Assembly: GCA_016297675.1 (NCBI GenBank)
Contig: JAEDGE010000027.1
Location: 1-17,104, forward strand
Source of the DNA: Oscillospiraceae bacterium
Lineage (GTDB): Bacteria; Bacillota; Clostridia; Oscillospirales; Ruminococcaceae
Length of the DNA: 17,104 bases
Direction of reading: 5' to 3'
Part shown: positions 7,497-13,618 of the stretch, piece after piece
Layout: the number at the start of each line of letters is the position of its first letter
Position numbering within the stretch: position 1 is the first letter of the stretch
The notes under the pieces: generated by a model
The model's database searches: none
Told to the model about the DNA's origin: nothing
What the model saw: only the letters and a program-made list of their open reading frames with translations
Program-made: the position numbers and the translations under genes

Positions 7497-7630
7497 CTAT
7501 AAATGAGCATTTCCAGCAACTTGCACAAAACTATGTCGCAATTTCAGATGATAAACCTGTTTTTGATTGCGAAAATGGCGTAAATGGTAGAGAATTATTG
7601 TGCAAAATGACGATACGTGCTCATTTATAG
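7497..7630. repeat. 134-bp element with three nested inverted repeats (MITE-like or structured RNA)
   Basis: Perfect 13-bp ends, CTATAAATGAGCA (7497-7509) and TGCTCATTTATAG (7618-7630), enclose TTGCACAA (7521-7528) with TTGTGCAA (7598-7605), and TCGCAAT (7536-7542) with ATTGCGA (7566-7572). All three pairs share one centre and could fold into one long interrupted stem. If the mobile ends are AATGAGCA / TGCTCATT, then TATA flanks both sides as a possible 4-bp target duplication. There is no transposase gene. A stop-free frame without a start runs through it and ends at 7630; no family is recognised. The rest of the 397-bp gap (7324-7719) holds the exporter promoter and the terminator at 7680-7714. 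Confidence 0.6.
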
Positions 7631-7679
7631 TTTTTCTCTCAATGATTCAAGCTTTGTATAAATCTCAATTGTGATATAG

Positions 7680-7714
7680 AAAACGCTCATCAATGACATT
7701 CATCGTGAGCGTTT
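7680..7714 (-). terminator. Terminator of the cobalamin-responsive operon
   Basis: AAACGCTCA (7681-7689) pairs with TGAGCGTTT (7706-7714), a 9-bp stem closing a 16-nt loop, 5 bp after the stop codon of the last transporter gene. Read leftward, the stem ends in TTTT followed by an AT-rich stretch. It has the position and shape of an intrinsic terminator, though the U-run is short. Confidence 0.65.
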
Positions 7715-7719
7715 GTATT

Positions 7720-8823
7720 TTATATTGATGAAATCAATTTTCCTGCTTCTGATGCAAGTTCTAACAGTTTCCGATTTTTTGCATTCAGAGATCCAAACTG
7801 TGGCAAACAACATAGCACCTTTTCACAGGATGCCATCACTTGTATGGCATCCTGCAATGTTGTCTCGCAAATAGGCTCAAATGCTTTTTCTGCAACGACC
7901 TGAGATGCCAATGCCTTCGCAACAGGATAATCCAAATCATTTTCATGCAGTATCCCTGCGGCAAACGGAATGGACTTCCGCTGTAATTTTCGATAAATGG
8001 GAATGCCCAAACCACCACCGCCAATGACAAAAATATGTGGAGCACCTTCAGGGGCTTTCATCTCCAGAGATCCATATAATGCATGATAGCTGCCACAGGT
8101 AACATGGTATAAATCTAAAATATAACGGTCTGTGAAGATCTCTTCCGGCGTACCGCAGCGATCCACATAATCGCCACGGATACACATCACATAATCAGAA
8201 ATTTTTTGTGCTAAATCCAACTCATGCAGAGATAGAATGACCGCTAACTGTTTTTCTCTCACCAACTCTTTTAAAAGATGCAGCAGTTCCAACTTATGCC
8301 GAATATCCAAAAAGGAAGTTGGTTCGTCTAAAACTAAAACATCTGGCTCCTGACAAATCGCCTTGGCAAGCATCACACGCTGCCGCTGTCCGTCACTGAT
8401 GCGGTTGAAATCCTTGTCTGCCAAGTCTTCCACATGCACCAATCGCATGGCTTCTCTTACCTTTTGATGATCGGCATCTGACAAAATACCCAAGCGTCCA
8501 GTATACGGATACCGCCCCGATTCTACCACATCCTCACATCGCATCAGTTCTGTTTCTATTCTCTGTGTCATGAAAATCGACATGGTTTGTGCCAATGCAC
8601 GCTCTGGCATTTGTGCAATGGATTGCCCTTTTAAATAGACCGTTCCGGCAATTGGCTGTAACTGTCGTGTAATACTTTTTAGAATGGTAGATTTTCCTGC
8701 ACCATTCGGACCAATCAAGGTCAGAATCTGTCCGGATTTTACAGAAAAAGTAATGTCCTGAATCAATGCTTGTTTGTGATATCCAACTGCCAATTGGTGA
8801 GTATGAAGAACGATTTCCTGCAT
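7720..8823 (-). CDS. Corrinoid/haem-class ABC importer ATPase with fused C-terminal domain
   Basis: Residues count from the ATG at 8829, which overlaps the permease stop. The preferred start is Met3 (ATG 8823), because GGAG lies only 1 nt before the first ATG and 7 nt before this one. Residues 1-255 form a FepC/BtuD-type ATPase: Walker A GPNGAGKST 40-48, Q-loop Q89, signature ISDGQ 144-148, Walker B VLVLDEP 164-170 and switch H202. Residues 260-369 are an added domain that begins with a beta strand and a glycine-rich turn (HIFVIGGGGLG, 265-275), a Rossmann-like signature. At 369 residues it is about 110 longer than a usual importer ATPase of roughly 255. It is the last gene of the riboswitch operon, energising the permease and binding protein encoded just upstream. 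The role of the extra domain is unknown; nucleotide or corrinoid binding is a guess. Confidence 0.9.
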   Translation of the reverse strand: MQEIVLHTHQLAVGYHKQALIQDITFSVKSGQILTLIGPNGAGKSTILKSITRQLQPIAGTVYLKGQSIAQMPERALAQTMSIFMTQRIETELMRCEDVVESGRYPYTGRLGILSDADHQKVREAMRLVHVEDLADKDFNRISDGQRQRVMLAKAICQEPDVLVLDEPTSFLDIRHKLELLHLLKELVREKQLAVILSLHELDLAQKISDYVMCIRGDYVDRCGTPEEIFTDRYILDLYHVTCGSYHALYGSLEMKAPEGAPHIFVIGGGGLGIPIYRKLQRKSIPFAAGILHENDLDYPVAKALASQVVAEKAFEPICETTLQDAIQVMASCEKVLCCLPQFGSLNAKNRKLLELASEAGKLISSI

Positions 8824-8825
8824 AT

Positions 8826-9854
8826 TCATGCTCCTTTCTTCGTTTTTCTATCACGACGCAGCATCATCCAAATCACAATGGGTGCTCCAAAAATAGCTGT
8901 GACAGAACTAATACTCAACTCTGTCGGTGCAAATACCGTTCTTGTAATCAGGTCGCAAAACAGACAGAAGACCGAACCACCTAAAAAACAGGCAGGCATT
9001 ACTACAATCGGTTTTGCCGTCTGAAACAGACTTTTCACCAAATGCGGAACGGCAATGCCAACAAAGGAAATCGGTCCTGCAAATGCCGTAACACAGGCAG
9101 ATAAAATACTGGACAGCAAAATCAATGCCACACGAAACAGCCGAATCGGAACGCCTAAATTCTGGGCATAGACTTCTCCCAACTGGTAAGCTCCCATTGG
9201 CTTTGACAATAGGAATGTCAGAAGGAATGCTGTCGCTACAACCACCGTCATGGTACGGATATCACTCCAACTTGTACCGGAAAAGCTGCCCATAGACCAG
9301 TTATGCAAATTCACAATATTGGAATCCTCTGCAAAGGTCACAACAAAATCTGTAATAGCAGAACAAATATATCCAATCATCACACCACTGATAATGAGCA
9401 GCGACATTTTTCGCACCTTTCCGGCAATCAACAGGATAAACCCCATAGAAATCATAGAACCAACAAAGGCTGTCCCAACCAATGCTGCCGAAGACAGTGT
9501 AACGCCTTTTCCCAGAAAGAAAACCATCATCCATGCCACTGTCAGTTTCGCACCAGACGAAATGCCTAAAATATAGGGACCTGCAATGGGATTCGCAAAA
9601 AAGTTTTGTAGTAAAAAACCGGAAACAGACAAAGCACCACCCAAAATCACAGCGGATAATATACGGGGAAGCCGAATCTCCCAGAGAATATTCCACATTG
9701 TACTTTGATGATCTGGATGCAATAATGTATCCACTACCTGCTGAATCGTGAGATTTGTGCTGCCGGAACACAAATTCACAGCAAACAACATACAAAGTAT
9801 CCCGATCAGTAAAAGATAACTGGTTCCATATCGTATTCTCCGCTTTTGTTTCAT
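8826..9854 (-). CDS. FecCD/BtuC-type ABC importer permease
   Basis: This 342-residue permease of the vitamin B12 / iron-siderophore / haem uptake family has about nine to ten membrane segments. Family motifs are visible: IRLPRILSAVILGGALSVSG (60-79), the ANPIAGPYILGISSGA segment (87-102), and the cytoplasmic coupling region around GPISFVGIAVPHLVK (about 264-278), which docks on the ATPase. The start ATG follows an AGGAGG 6 nt upstream. The gap to the binding-protein stop is 13 bp, and the 3' end overlaps the ATPase by ATGA. The family handles corrinoids, haem and ferric siderophores; the cobalamin riboswitch upstream favours a corrinoid or related tetrapyrrole. Confidence 0.93.
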   Translation of the reverse strand: MKQKRRIRYGTSYLLLIGILCMLFAVNLCSGSTNLTIQQVVDTLLHPDHQSTMWNILWEIRLPRILSAVILGGALSVSGFLLQNFFANPIAGPYILGISSGAKLTVAWMMVFFLGKGVTLSSAALVGTAFVGSMISMGFILLIAGKVRKMSLLIISGVMIGYICSAITDFVVTFAEDSNIVNLHNWSMGSFSGTSWSDIRTMTVVVATAFLLTFLLSKPMGAYQLGEVYAQNLGVPIRLFRVALILLSSILSACVTAFAGPISFVGIAVPHLVKSLFQTAKPIVVMPACFLGGSVFCLFCDLITRTVFAPTELSISSVTAIFGAPIVIWMMLRRDRKTKKGA

Positions 9855-9867
9855 CCTACTCCTCCTG

Positions 9868-11034
9868 TCAGTTTAAACGATGCAGAAAGGTAAGCTGCGT
9901 TTCTGTATCGGCTTCTCCAGTCACAATTTTATGCAGATCGGCAATCATATCTGCCGTTCCCGTTGTCTGCTGAAACATATTTTTTTCTGTACACCAGACA
10001 TCGCCGTTCCTGACGGCTTTAAAATCATGCAGCAAGGCATTTTTTTGCAGCAGCTGTTCCATCGTATCCAGTTCTCCATCAACTGTACTGTTGTAAATCA
10101 AATAATCTGCATCCTTCGCCAAGGCGTAGAATGTTTCCATTTGAATATTCATGGTAGACAATGCGTTTTCCTCCACATGCAAATCGGATGCAGAAAAAAT
10201 ATACTTTCCCCCTGCCAGTTCGATCATCTTAGAAATATAGTCGCCCGGTTTTCGCACATTGACAGCACCGTTTGTACTCAAATAGAAAAAAGCCACTGTT
10301 TTCTTTGTATTTGTATTTGTATCTGCCTCTGTATCGGTTTGGATATGTTCCAGCTTTGCAGATTGTTCCTGAAACAGTGCCTCTGCCTCCTCCTCTTTGT
10401 CCAAGAGCAGACCATATAACTTGATCCATTCCAGCCGTCCCAGCGGATGCGATTCATAGCTGGACTGCTCTACCATCACCGGAATGCCCAACGTTTCAAG
10501 CTGTTCCTTTGTCTCAGGTCTATGATAAATCATGGTAGACTCAATTGCCAAATTACAGTTTTCAGAGAGGATGGTTTCATAGTCCGGTGTGCTGTATTTG
10601 CCAACATAGAGGATCTCATTCTCTTCCATCGCCTGCTGTACTGCTGGTAAACTCCAATCCTCTATCTTAGTACTCGTCATGCGAACAGAATCCAGTGCAC
10701 CCAAACCGTCCAATAGATCCATGCAGGAAGACGCTGCCAGATAAAGATGACTGACCGGCTGCTGGATGATTGTAACAGAATCATCCAGCCCCTCTGGAAC
10801 GGGTTGATTTTCTGGAACCAGTAAACACTGCTGTTCCTCCCCAATGGTAATCCATGCATAATCATCGGGGTAATACGTCACGGTAAATTGCTCTGCATAC
10901 TGCAATTCCATGCTGCCGATGGGAGAACGGCTTGTCCAGTCGGTTTCTGTGGTTGTCAAACGGGATGCTGTACAAGCAGTCAAAAGAATCGGACAAAGAA
11001 GCAGGAGGAATAATATTTGTTTTTGTTGTTTCAT
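9868..11034 (-). CDS. Substrate-binding lipoprotein of the corrinoid/haem-class importer
   Basis: This 388-residue class III binding protein (BtuF/FhuD/FecB group) starts with a type II signal peptide with lipobox LLTAC, so Cys21 is probably lipidated and anchored to the outer face of the membrane. Two alpha/beta lobes are visible. The first holds SHLYLAASSCMDLLDGLGAL (95-114) and YETILSENCNLAIES (152-166). The second starts with KTVAFFYLSTNG (245-256), followed by GDYISKMIELAGGKYIF (264-280). A Thr/Asp/Asn-rich stretch (232-245) joins them and is partly encoded by a 6-bp tandem repeat. It overlaps the upstream lipoprotein gene by ATGA (11034-11031) and lies 13 bp before the permease. It delivers the substrate to the permease; substrate identity is inferred only from the riboswitch and the neighbours. 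Confidence 0.92.
   Translation of the reverse strand: MKQQKQILFLLLLCPILLTACTASRLTTTETDWTSRSPIGSMELQYAEQFTVTYYPDDYAWITIGEEQQCLLVPENQPVPEGLDDSVTIIQQPVSHLYLAASSCMDLLDGLGALDSVRMTSTKIEDWSLPAVQQAMEENEILYVGKYSTPDYETILSENCNLAIESTMIYHRPETKEQLETLGIPVMVEQSSYESHPLGRLEWIKLYGLLLDKEEEAEALFQEQSAKLEHIQTDTEADTNTNTKKTVAFFYLSTNGAVNVRKPGDYISKMIELAGGKYIFSASDLHVEENALSTMNIQMETFYALAKDADYLIYNSTVDGELDTMEQLLQKNALLHDFKAVRNGDVWCTEKNMFQQTTGTADMIADLHKIVTGEADTETQLTFLHRLN
10304..10321. repeat. Three tandem copies of a hexamer inside the binding-protein gene
   Basis: TTTGTA occurs three times in a row on the plus strand, followed by diverged copies. It keeps the frame and encodes the Thr-Asn-Thr-Asn part of the linker between the two lobes of the binding protein. 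Copy-number change would lengthen or shorten the linker by two residues per unit. Confidence 0.6.
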
Positions 11035-11945
11035 TGCTTTTCTATTGTGGTTGAATCGAAATACAGTGTGTATTCGATTTCATGCGGCGTACTCATGACA
11101 GTCGTATCAGCGGAAACCGGCATTTTATAATCAAAACCGGAAACCGGAATCTCAAACACAGAATTTCCTTCTGTATTCACAGGATCGTACTGCACACCAT
11201 CTACCTTCATATAGTCGTAATTTGAACTGCTCCAGATAATTTCTGCCGTTGCCGTGCCACTTTCTACTGTCAACTTTGCCGGAGAATGCACACTTGCCTT
11301 TCCGGAACCACCCTCCAGTGTAACTGCTATAAGATAATCTCCATCCTGCAATGCCAGATCTTCTATGGATGTGCTTTGATCTTTGATAAATGCATCAGCA
11401 GGAAGCGAATCTGCACGGAAAACCAATGTGCGGTCATACCATTTTTCTTTGTTTTTGCTGAATGCCGCACAGTCTATTGCTGCATCCAATGCTGCGACAG
11501 GGACTGTAAATGTATGCGTGCCATCGGCATTTTCTACAAATGAAAGATAGCTGTTTGGATTCGCTTCTGCTGCTGCCTGTGCCGTTCCCATATAAACATA
11601 CAAATAACCGGTTCCGCCCATTTTCATTGCAGCAGTCATTTCTCCATCTTTTACCGTCAATTCGCATTCTGTAATACAAAACATGGAGGAACTGGAATCC
11701 ACCTGAACGGAATACACTCCATCTTTCAAATCTGTGCCATATACTGCTGTCATGCCATCTTCCAGCACATCCTGTGGTGCTGCTGTTTCATCTGGTGATG
11801 CCACTGCGGGGTTGTTTGTTGTCTGTGCGGTATTGTCTGATCCGGACACATCATCAGAAGAAGAGTTGACACCAGTTCCACAACTGCACAGCATTGTGGA
11901 AACCGTGCAGAATGCCAATAATACAAAGAAATTATTTTTTTTCAT
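11031..11945 (-). CDS. Tandem-domain surface lipoprotein linked to the chelatase and importer
   Basis: The 304-residue product has a type II signal peptide ending at LCSC (probable lipidated Cys22) and a Ser/Asn/Thr/Asp-rich spacer to about residue 60. Two related domains of about 105-120 residues follow (about 64-184 and 196-301). They share the pattern DGxYxVxV, then LTVxxGxxTA, a Tyr-rich strand, then F-x-IPV or FTVPV and a final strand (YDRTLVFRADS versus IEYTLYFDSTT). This beta-rich, repeated layout and the Tyr motifs (GYLYVYMG 113-120; SNYDYMKVDG 241-250) resemble haem-binding NEAT-like modules, but no firm family call is possible by eye. AAAGGTG (11959-11953) lies 7 nt before the ATG. 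It could bind the tetrapyrrole at the surface and pass it to the chelatase or the binding protein. Confidence 0.85.
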   Translation of the reverse strand: MKKNNFFVLLAFCTVSTMLCSCGTGVNSSSDDVSGSDNTAQTTNNPAVASPDETAAPQDVLEDGMTAVYGTDLKDGVYSVQVDSSSSMFCITECELTVKDGEMTAAMKMGGTGYLYVYMGTAQAAAEANPNSYLSFVENADGTHTFTVPVAALDAAIDCAAFSKNKEKWYDRTLVFRADSLPADAFIKDQSTSIEDLALQDGDYLIAVTLEGGSGKASVHSPAKLTVESGTATAEIIWSSSNYDYMKVDGVQYDPVNTEGNSVFEIPVSGFDYKMPVSADTTVMSTPHEIEYTLYFDSTTIEKQ

Positions 11946-11951
11946 CTCATT

Positions 11952-11993
11952 TCACCTTTCATAAAAAGCGGCTCGAATGGATTCGAGCCGCAC
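11952..11993 (-). CDS. Possible 13-codon leader peptide read through the terminator hairpin
   Basis: A GTG (11993-11991) lies 9 nt after a perfect GAGGAGGT (12010-12003). It opens a 13-residue frame (MRLESIRAAFYER) whose TGA (11954-11952) overlaps the AAAGGTG ribosome binding site of the next gene. The frame runs right through the terminator stem, and its own ribosome binding site is in the 3' arm of the preceding hairpin. Ribosomes on it would disrupt the terminator and could re-initiate on the lipoprotein gene. It may be chance, because a GC-rich palindrome must encode something. Confidence 0.3.
   Translation of the reverse strand: MRLESIRAAFYER
11963..11991 (-). terminator. Intrinsic terminator or attenuator inside the cobalamin operon
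   Basis: A perfect 10-bp GC-rich stem, GCGGCTCGAA (11968-11977) with TTCGAGCCGC (11982-11991), has a 4-nt loop and, read leftward, is followed by TTTTT (11967-11963). It lies between cbiK and the lipoprotein gene, 3 nt upstream of the lipoprotein ribosome binding site. It should reduce expression of the four downstream genes relative to cbiK unless read through or disrupted. Confidence 0.75.
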
Positions 11994-12000
11994 AGTTATT

Positions 12001-12045
12001 AGACCTCCTCGGGAACTTTCGAACCACCAGATTCCGAAGAGATCT
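12001..12045 (-). promoter_or_regulatory. Structured RNA hairpin after cbiK that encloses a ribosome binding site
   Basis: The arms at 12045-12032 and 12015-12001 pair over 14 positions, with one bulged C and a 16-nt loop. Two pairs are G-U only as minus-strand RNA, which points to an RNA structure in this direction. The 3' arm contains GAGGAGGT. The loop base run GGTTCGA can pair with TCGAATCC of the following terminator (one bulge), so an alternative fold that opens the terminator is possible. It starts 24 bp after the cbiK stop. Confidence 0.5.
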
Positions 12046-12068
12046 ATTGTAAATACATCATAGAACGC

Positions 12069-13079
12069 TTATTTTTCCAATGAATCGATAGCAGCCTGTG
12101 CATGTTCCACATAAATTTCCCGAATGGCTTCATTTTCACCTAATCCACGAAGCAGACATTCCACTTCATAACCGGCTGCCTCAAACGCTGTTTTCCAAGA
12201 ATCTTCCTCATCGCCTGCCATATCATTGTTGGCATGGTCACCTGCAACCACCATCAATGGTTCCAGAATGACACGCTTATAATTTCCTGCCTGTATCGCA
12301 GCCAATACATCTTCTAAGGACGGTTCTGCTTCTACCGTACCCACAAAATAATTGGTATAGCCGTCTGCCGTCAGCAGATCCTGCATTTTCTGATACACCG
12401 CATTGGATGCTGCTTCTGTACCGTGTCCCATAAAACAGATTGCCGTTTCTCCGTCATCATACTCTGCTGTCCATTCTTTGATTGCCTTTTCCACTCTGGA
12501 AAAATCTTCATCACTGCTTAAAAGCGGTTCCCCAAATACCACTTGCTCAAAGGCATCTGCATATTCGGAAACGGCTTCCACCAACTCATCATACTCCAAA
12601 CCATGCATCAAATGCGTCGGCTGTACCACAAGTGTCTTTACGCCATTGTTTACGGCTCTGTTCAGAGCGGCATCTACATCGTCAATCAAAATGCCGTCAC
12701 GACGCTGTACATGATCAATAATGATATTTGCAGTAAACCCTCTTCTCACGGCATAATCTGGAAAAGCTTTCTCTAAATCATTTTCAATGGCACCAATGGT
12801 CAAGCGGCGGCTATCATTATAGCTTGTTCCAAAGCTAAGCACCAACAACTCCTTCTCCCCAATCTCATCCTGATTGCGGATGTTATCCAGAGATGCATCT
12901 CCGGTGTCATAATTCTCCTCATCCTCTGCCGTTTCTTCTATGGAAACGCTATTGGTTTCAACTGTTGAAACAGTCTCACTGCTGGAACTTTCTGTGTCTG
13001 TACTGGTTTCTCCGGAACAACCGGATAATATTGCAGTGGTCATTGCCAACGCCGTTGTGAGAATTGCTAATTTTTTCAT
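12069..13079 (-). CDS. cbiK: Membrane-anchored CbiK-type sirohydrochlorin cobaltochelatase
   Basis: CbiK inserts Co2+ into sirohydrochlorin in the anaerobic B12 pathway, and relatives can also handle iron. This 336-residue copy is a lipoprotein: signal peptide with lipobox ILSGC (Cys21), then an acidic Ser/Thr/Glu spacer to about residue 75, so the enzyme should act outside the membrane. The chelatase domain spans about 77-334. It has LLVLSFGTSYNDSR at its start, the metal-site histidine region QPTHLMHGLEY (153-163, H156 the likely ligand), FGEPLLSS (182-189), FMGHGTE (216-222, H219), and EPLMVVAGDHANNDM (273-287). ATG 13079 is chosen because AAGGAG (13094-13089) lies 9 nt upstream and it starts the signal peptide; an ATG at 13106 has no such site. 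It is the first gene of the riboswitch operon. In Desulfovibrio vulgaris a periplasmic CbiK is linked to tetrapyrrole or iron transport, which is a useful parallel. Confidence 0.92.
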   Translation of the reverse strand: MKKLAILTTALAMTTAILSGCSGETSTDTESSSSETVSTVETNSVSIEETAEDEENYDTGDASLDNIRNQDEIGEKELLVLSFGTSYNDSRRLTIGAIENDLEKAFPDYAVRRGFTANIIIDHVQRRDGILIDDVDAALNRAVNNGVKTLVVQPTHLMHGLEYDELVEAVSEYADAFEQVVFGEPLLSSDEDFSRVEKAIKEWTAEYDDGETAICFMGHGTEAASNAVYQKMQDLLTADGYTNYFVGTVEAEPSLEDVLAAIQAGNYKRVILEPLMVVAGDHANNDMAGDEEDSWKTAFEAAGYEVECLLRGLGENEAIREIYVEHAQAAIDSLEK

Positions 13080-13097
13080 GTTAGAATACTCCTTTTC

Positions 13098-13131
13098 TGT
13101 TATCATACTAATTATTTAAAAATAGATAACA
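13098..13131 (-). other. Hairpin next to the cbiK ribosome binding site
   Basis: TGTTATC (13098-13104) and GATAACA (13125-13131) form a 7-bp inverted repeat with an AT-rich 20-nt loop, ending 2 nt before the AAAAGGAG of cbiK. It could influence mRNA stability or translation, but it does not cover the ribosome binding site itself. Confidence 0.35.
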
Positions 13132-13147
13132 TAGAGAGCAGAAAGCG

Positions 13148-13183
13148 AAAAAATGCCTTCCGCCCGAAAACGAGTAGAAAGCA
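13148..13183 (-). terminator. Riboswitch expression-platform terminator
   Basis: Read leftward, the arms at 13183-13176 and 13161-13154 pair over 8 positions including two G-U pairs. After one mismatch a 4-bp CTCG / CGGG stem closes a TTTT loop. TTTTTT (13153-13148) follows. It lies between the cobalamin aptamer and cbiK. ACGAG in the linker near 13245 could pair with the CTCGT of the stem as part of an antiterminator. Confidence 0.8.
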
Positions 13184-13272
13184 CAACAATCAGGCCCTTA
13201 CTTCAAAAAGAAGCAGTGCCTAAAAACAGTACGATCAATACCTCGTGATCTGGAATCTATCTTTCCTGTACC

Positions 13273-13453
13273 AATAAACGGCAGGTTTCCTGACTACGGG
13301 CTCTTCACAAAAAGCAGCCTTCCCAACAAATTGTCAGTGACTGTGCAGATGCACAATTGCTTCCTGCTCCCCCATTACAGTGACGAGATCGTACAGGACT
13401 TTCACCTGTTTCCCTTTTACCCTCTGATCCATTCATCAAAGGCACCGTTTATT
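13273..13453 (-). promoter_or_regulatory. Cobalamin (B12) riboswitch aptamer
   Basis: Minus-strand RNA shows the standard class hallmarks. A 9-bp closing stem P1 is formed by AATAAACGG (13453-13445) and CCGTTTATT (13281-13273). The core GGGAAACAGGTGAAAGTCC is at 13414-13396, a CACTGTAA-type segment follows, then GTCACTG and TTGGGAAGGC. The B12 box AGTCAGGAAACCTGCC is at 13295-13280. With the terminator downstream it should be an OFF switch: bound corrinoid favours termination before cbiK. This ties the whole operon to corrinoid status. Confidence 0.93.
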
Positions 13454-13478
13454 TTGATTCAATTGTTTCAATAAAATG

Positions 13479-13492
13479 GGATTCATGAATCC
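13479..13492. repeat. 14-bp perfect palindrome at the transcription start of the riboswitch operon
   Basis: GGATTCATGAATCC is a perfect palindrome that begins about 7 nt downstream of the -10, so it covers the predicted +1. It lies outside the aptamer. It may be an operator for a second regulator or a 5'-end hairpin protecting the mRNA. Confidence 0.6.
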
Positions 13493-13498
13493 GTATTT

Positions 13499-13527
13499 AG
13501 TATAGCACATGAAAACGTAAATTGCAA
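13499..13527 (-). promoter_or_regulatory. Promoter of the cobalamin-riboswitch operon
   Basis: TTGCAA (13527-13522) and TATACT (13504-13499) are exactly 17 bp apart, with TGC before the -10. The predicted start is about 13492, some 40 nt ahead of the aptamer. Confidence 0.75.
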
Positions 13528-13570
13528 GTACCTTTTGAAAAAACACACAAATCCATTTTCAATTTCTTAG

Positions 13571-13616
13571 AAAAGAGAGCTGTTACATCCCTATCAAGAT
13601 ATAACAGCTCTCTTTT
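13571..13616 (-). terminator. Strong terminator after the APC permease gene
   Basis: AAAAGAGAGCTGTTA (13571-13585) pairs perfectly with TAACAGCTCTCTTTT (13602-13616), a 15-bp stem with a 16-nt loop starting 2 bp after the stop codon. Both ends carry T-runs in their own direction, so it can act both ways. It insulates the B12-controlled operon from the permease transcript. Confidence 0.85.
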
Positions 13617-13618
13617 TA

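Noticed and set aside
7497..7630. Short protein gene (26 codons from ATG at 7503, or a 40-codon frame ending at 7630) inside the inverted-repeat element
   Set aside because: No ribosome binding site precedes the ATG, the longer frame has no start codon, and no family is recognised. The inverted repeats explain the sequence better.
12001..12045. tRNA or tRNA-like element suggested by GGTTCGAA in the hairpin loop
   Set aside because: The bases lie in the loop of a long stem, and no acceptor, D or anticodon arms can be drawn around them.
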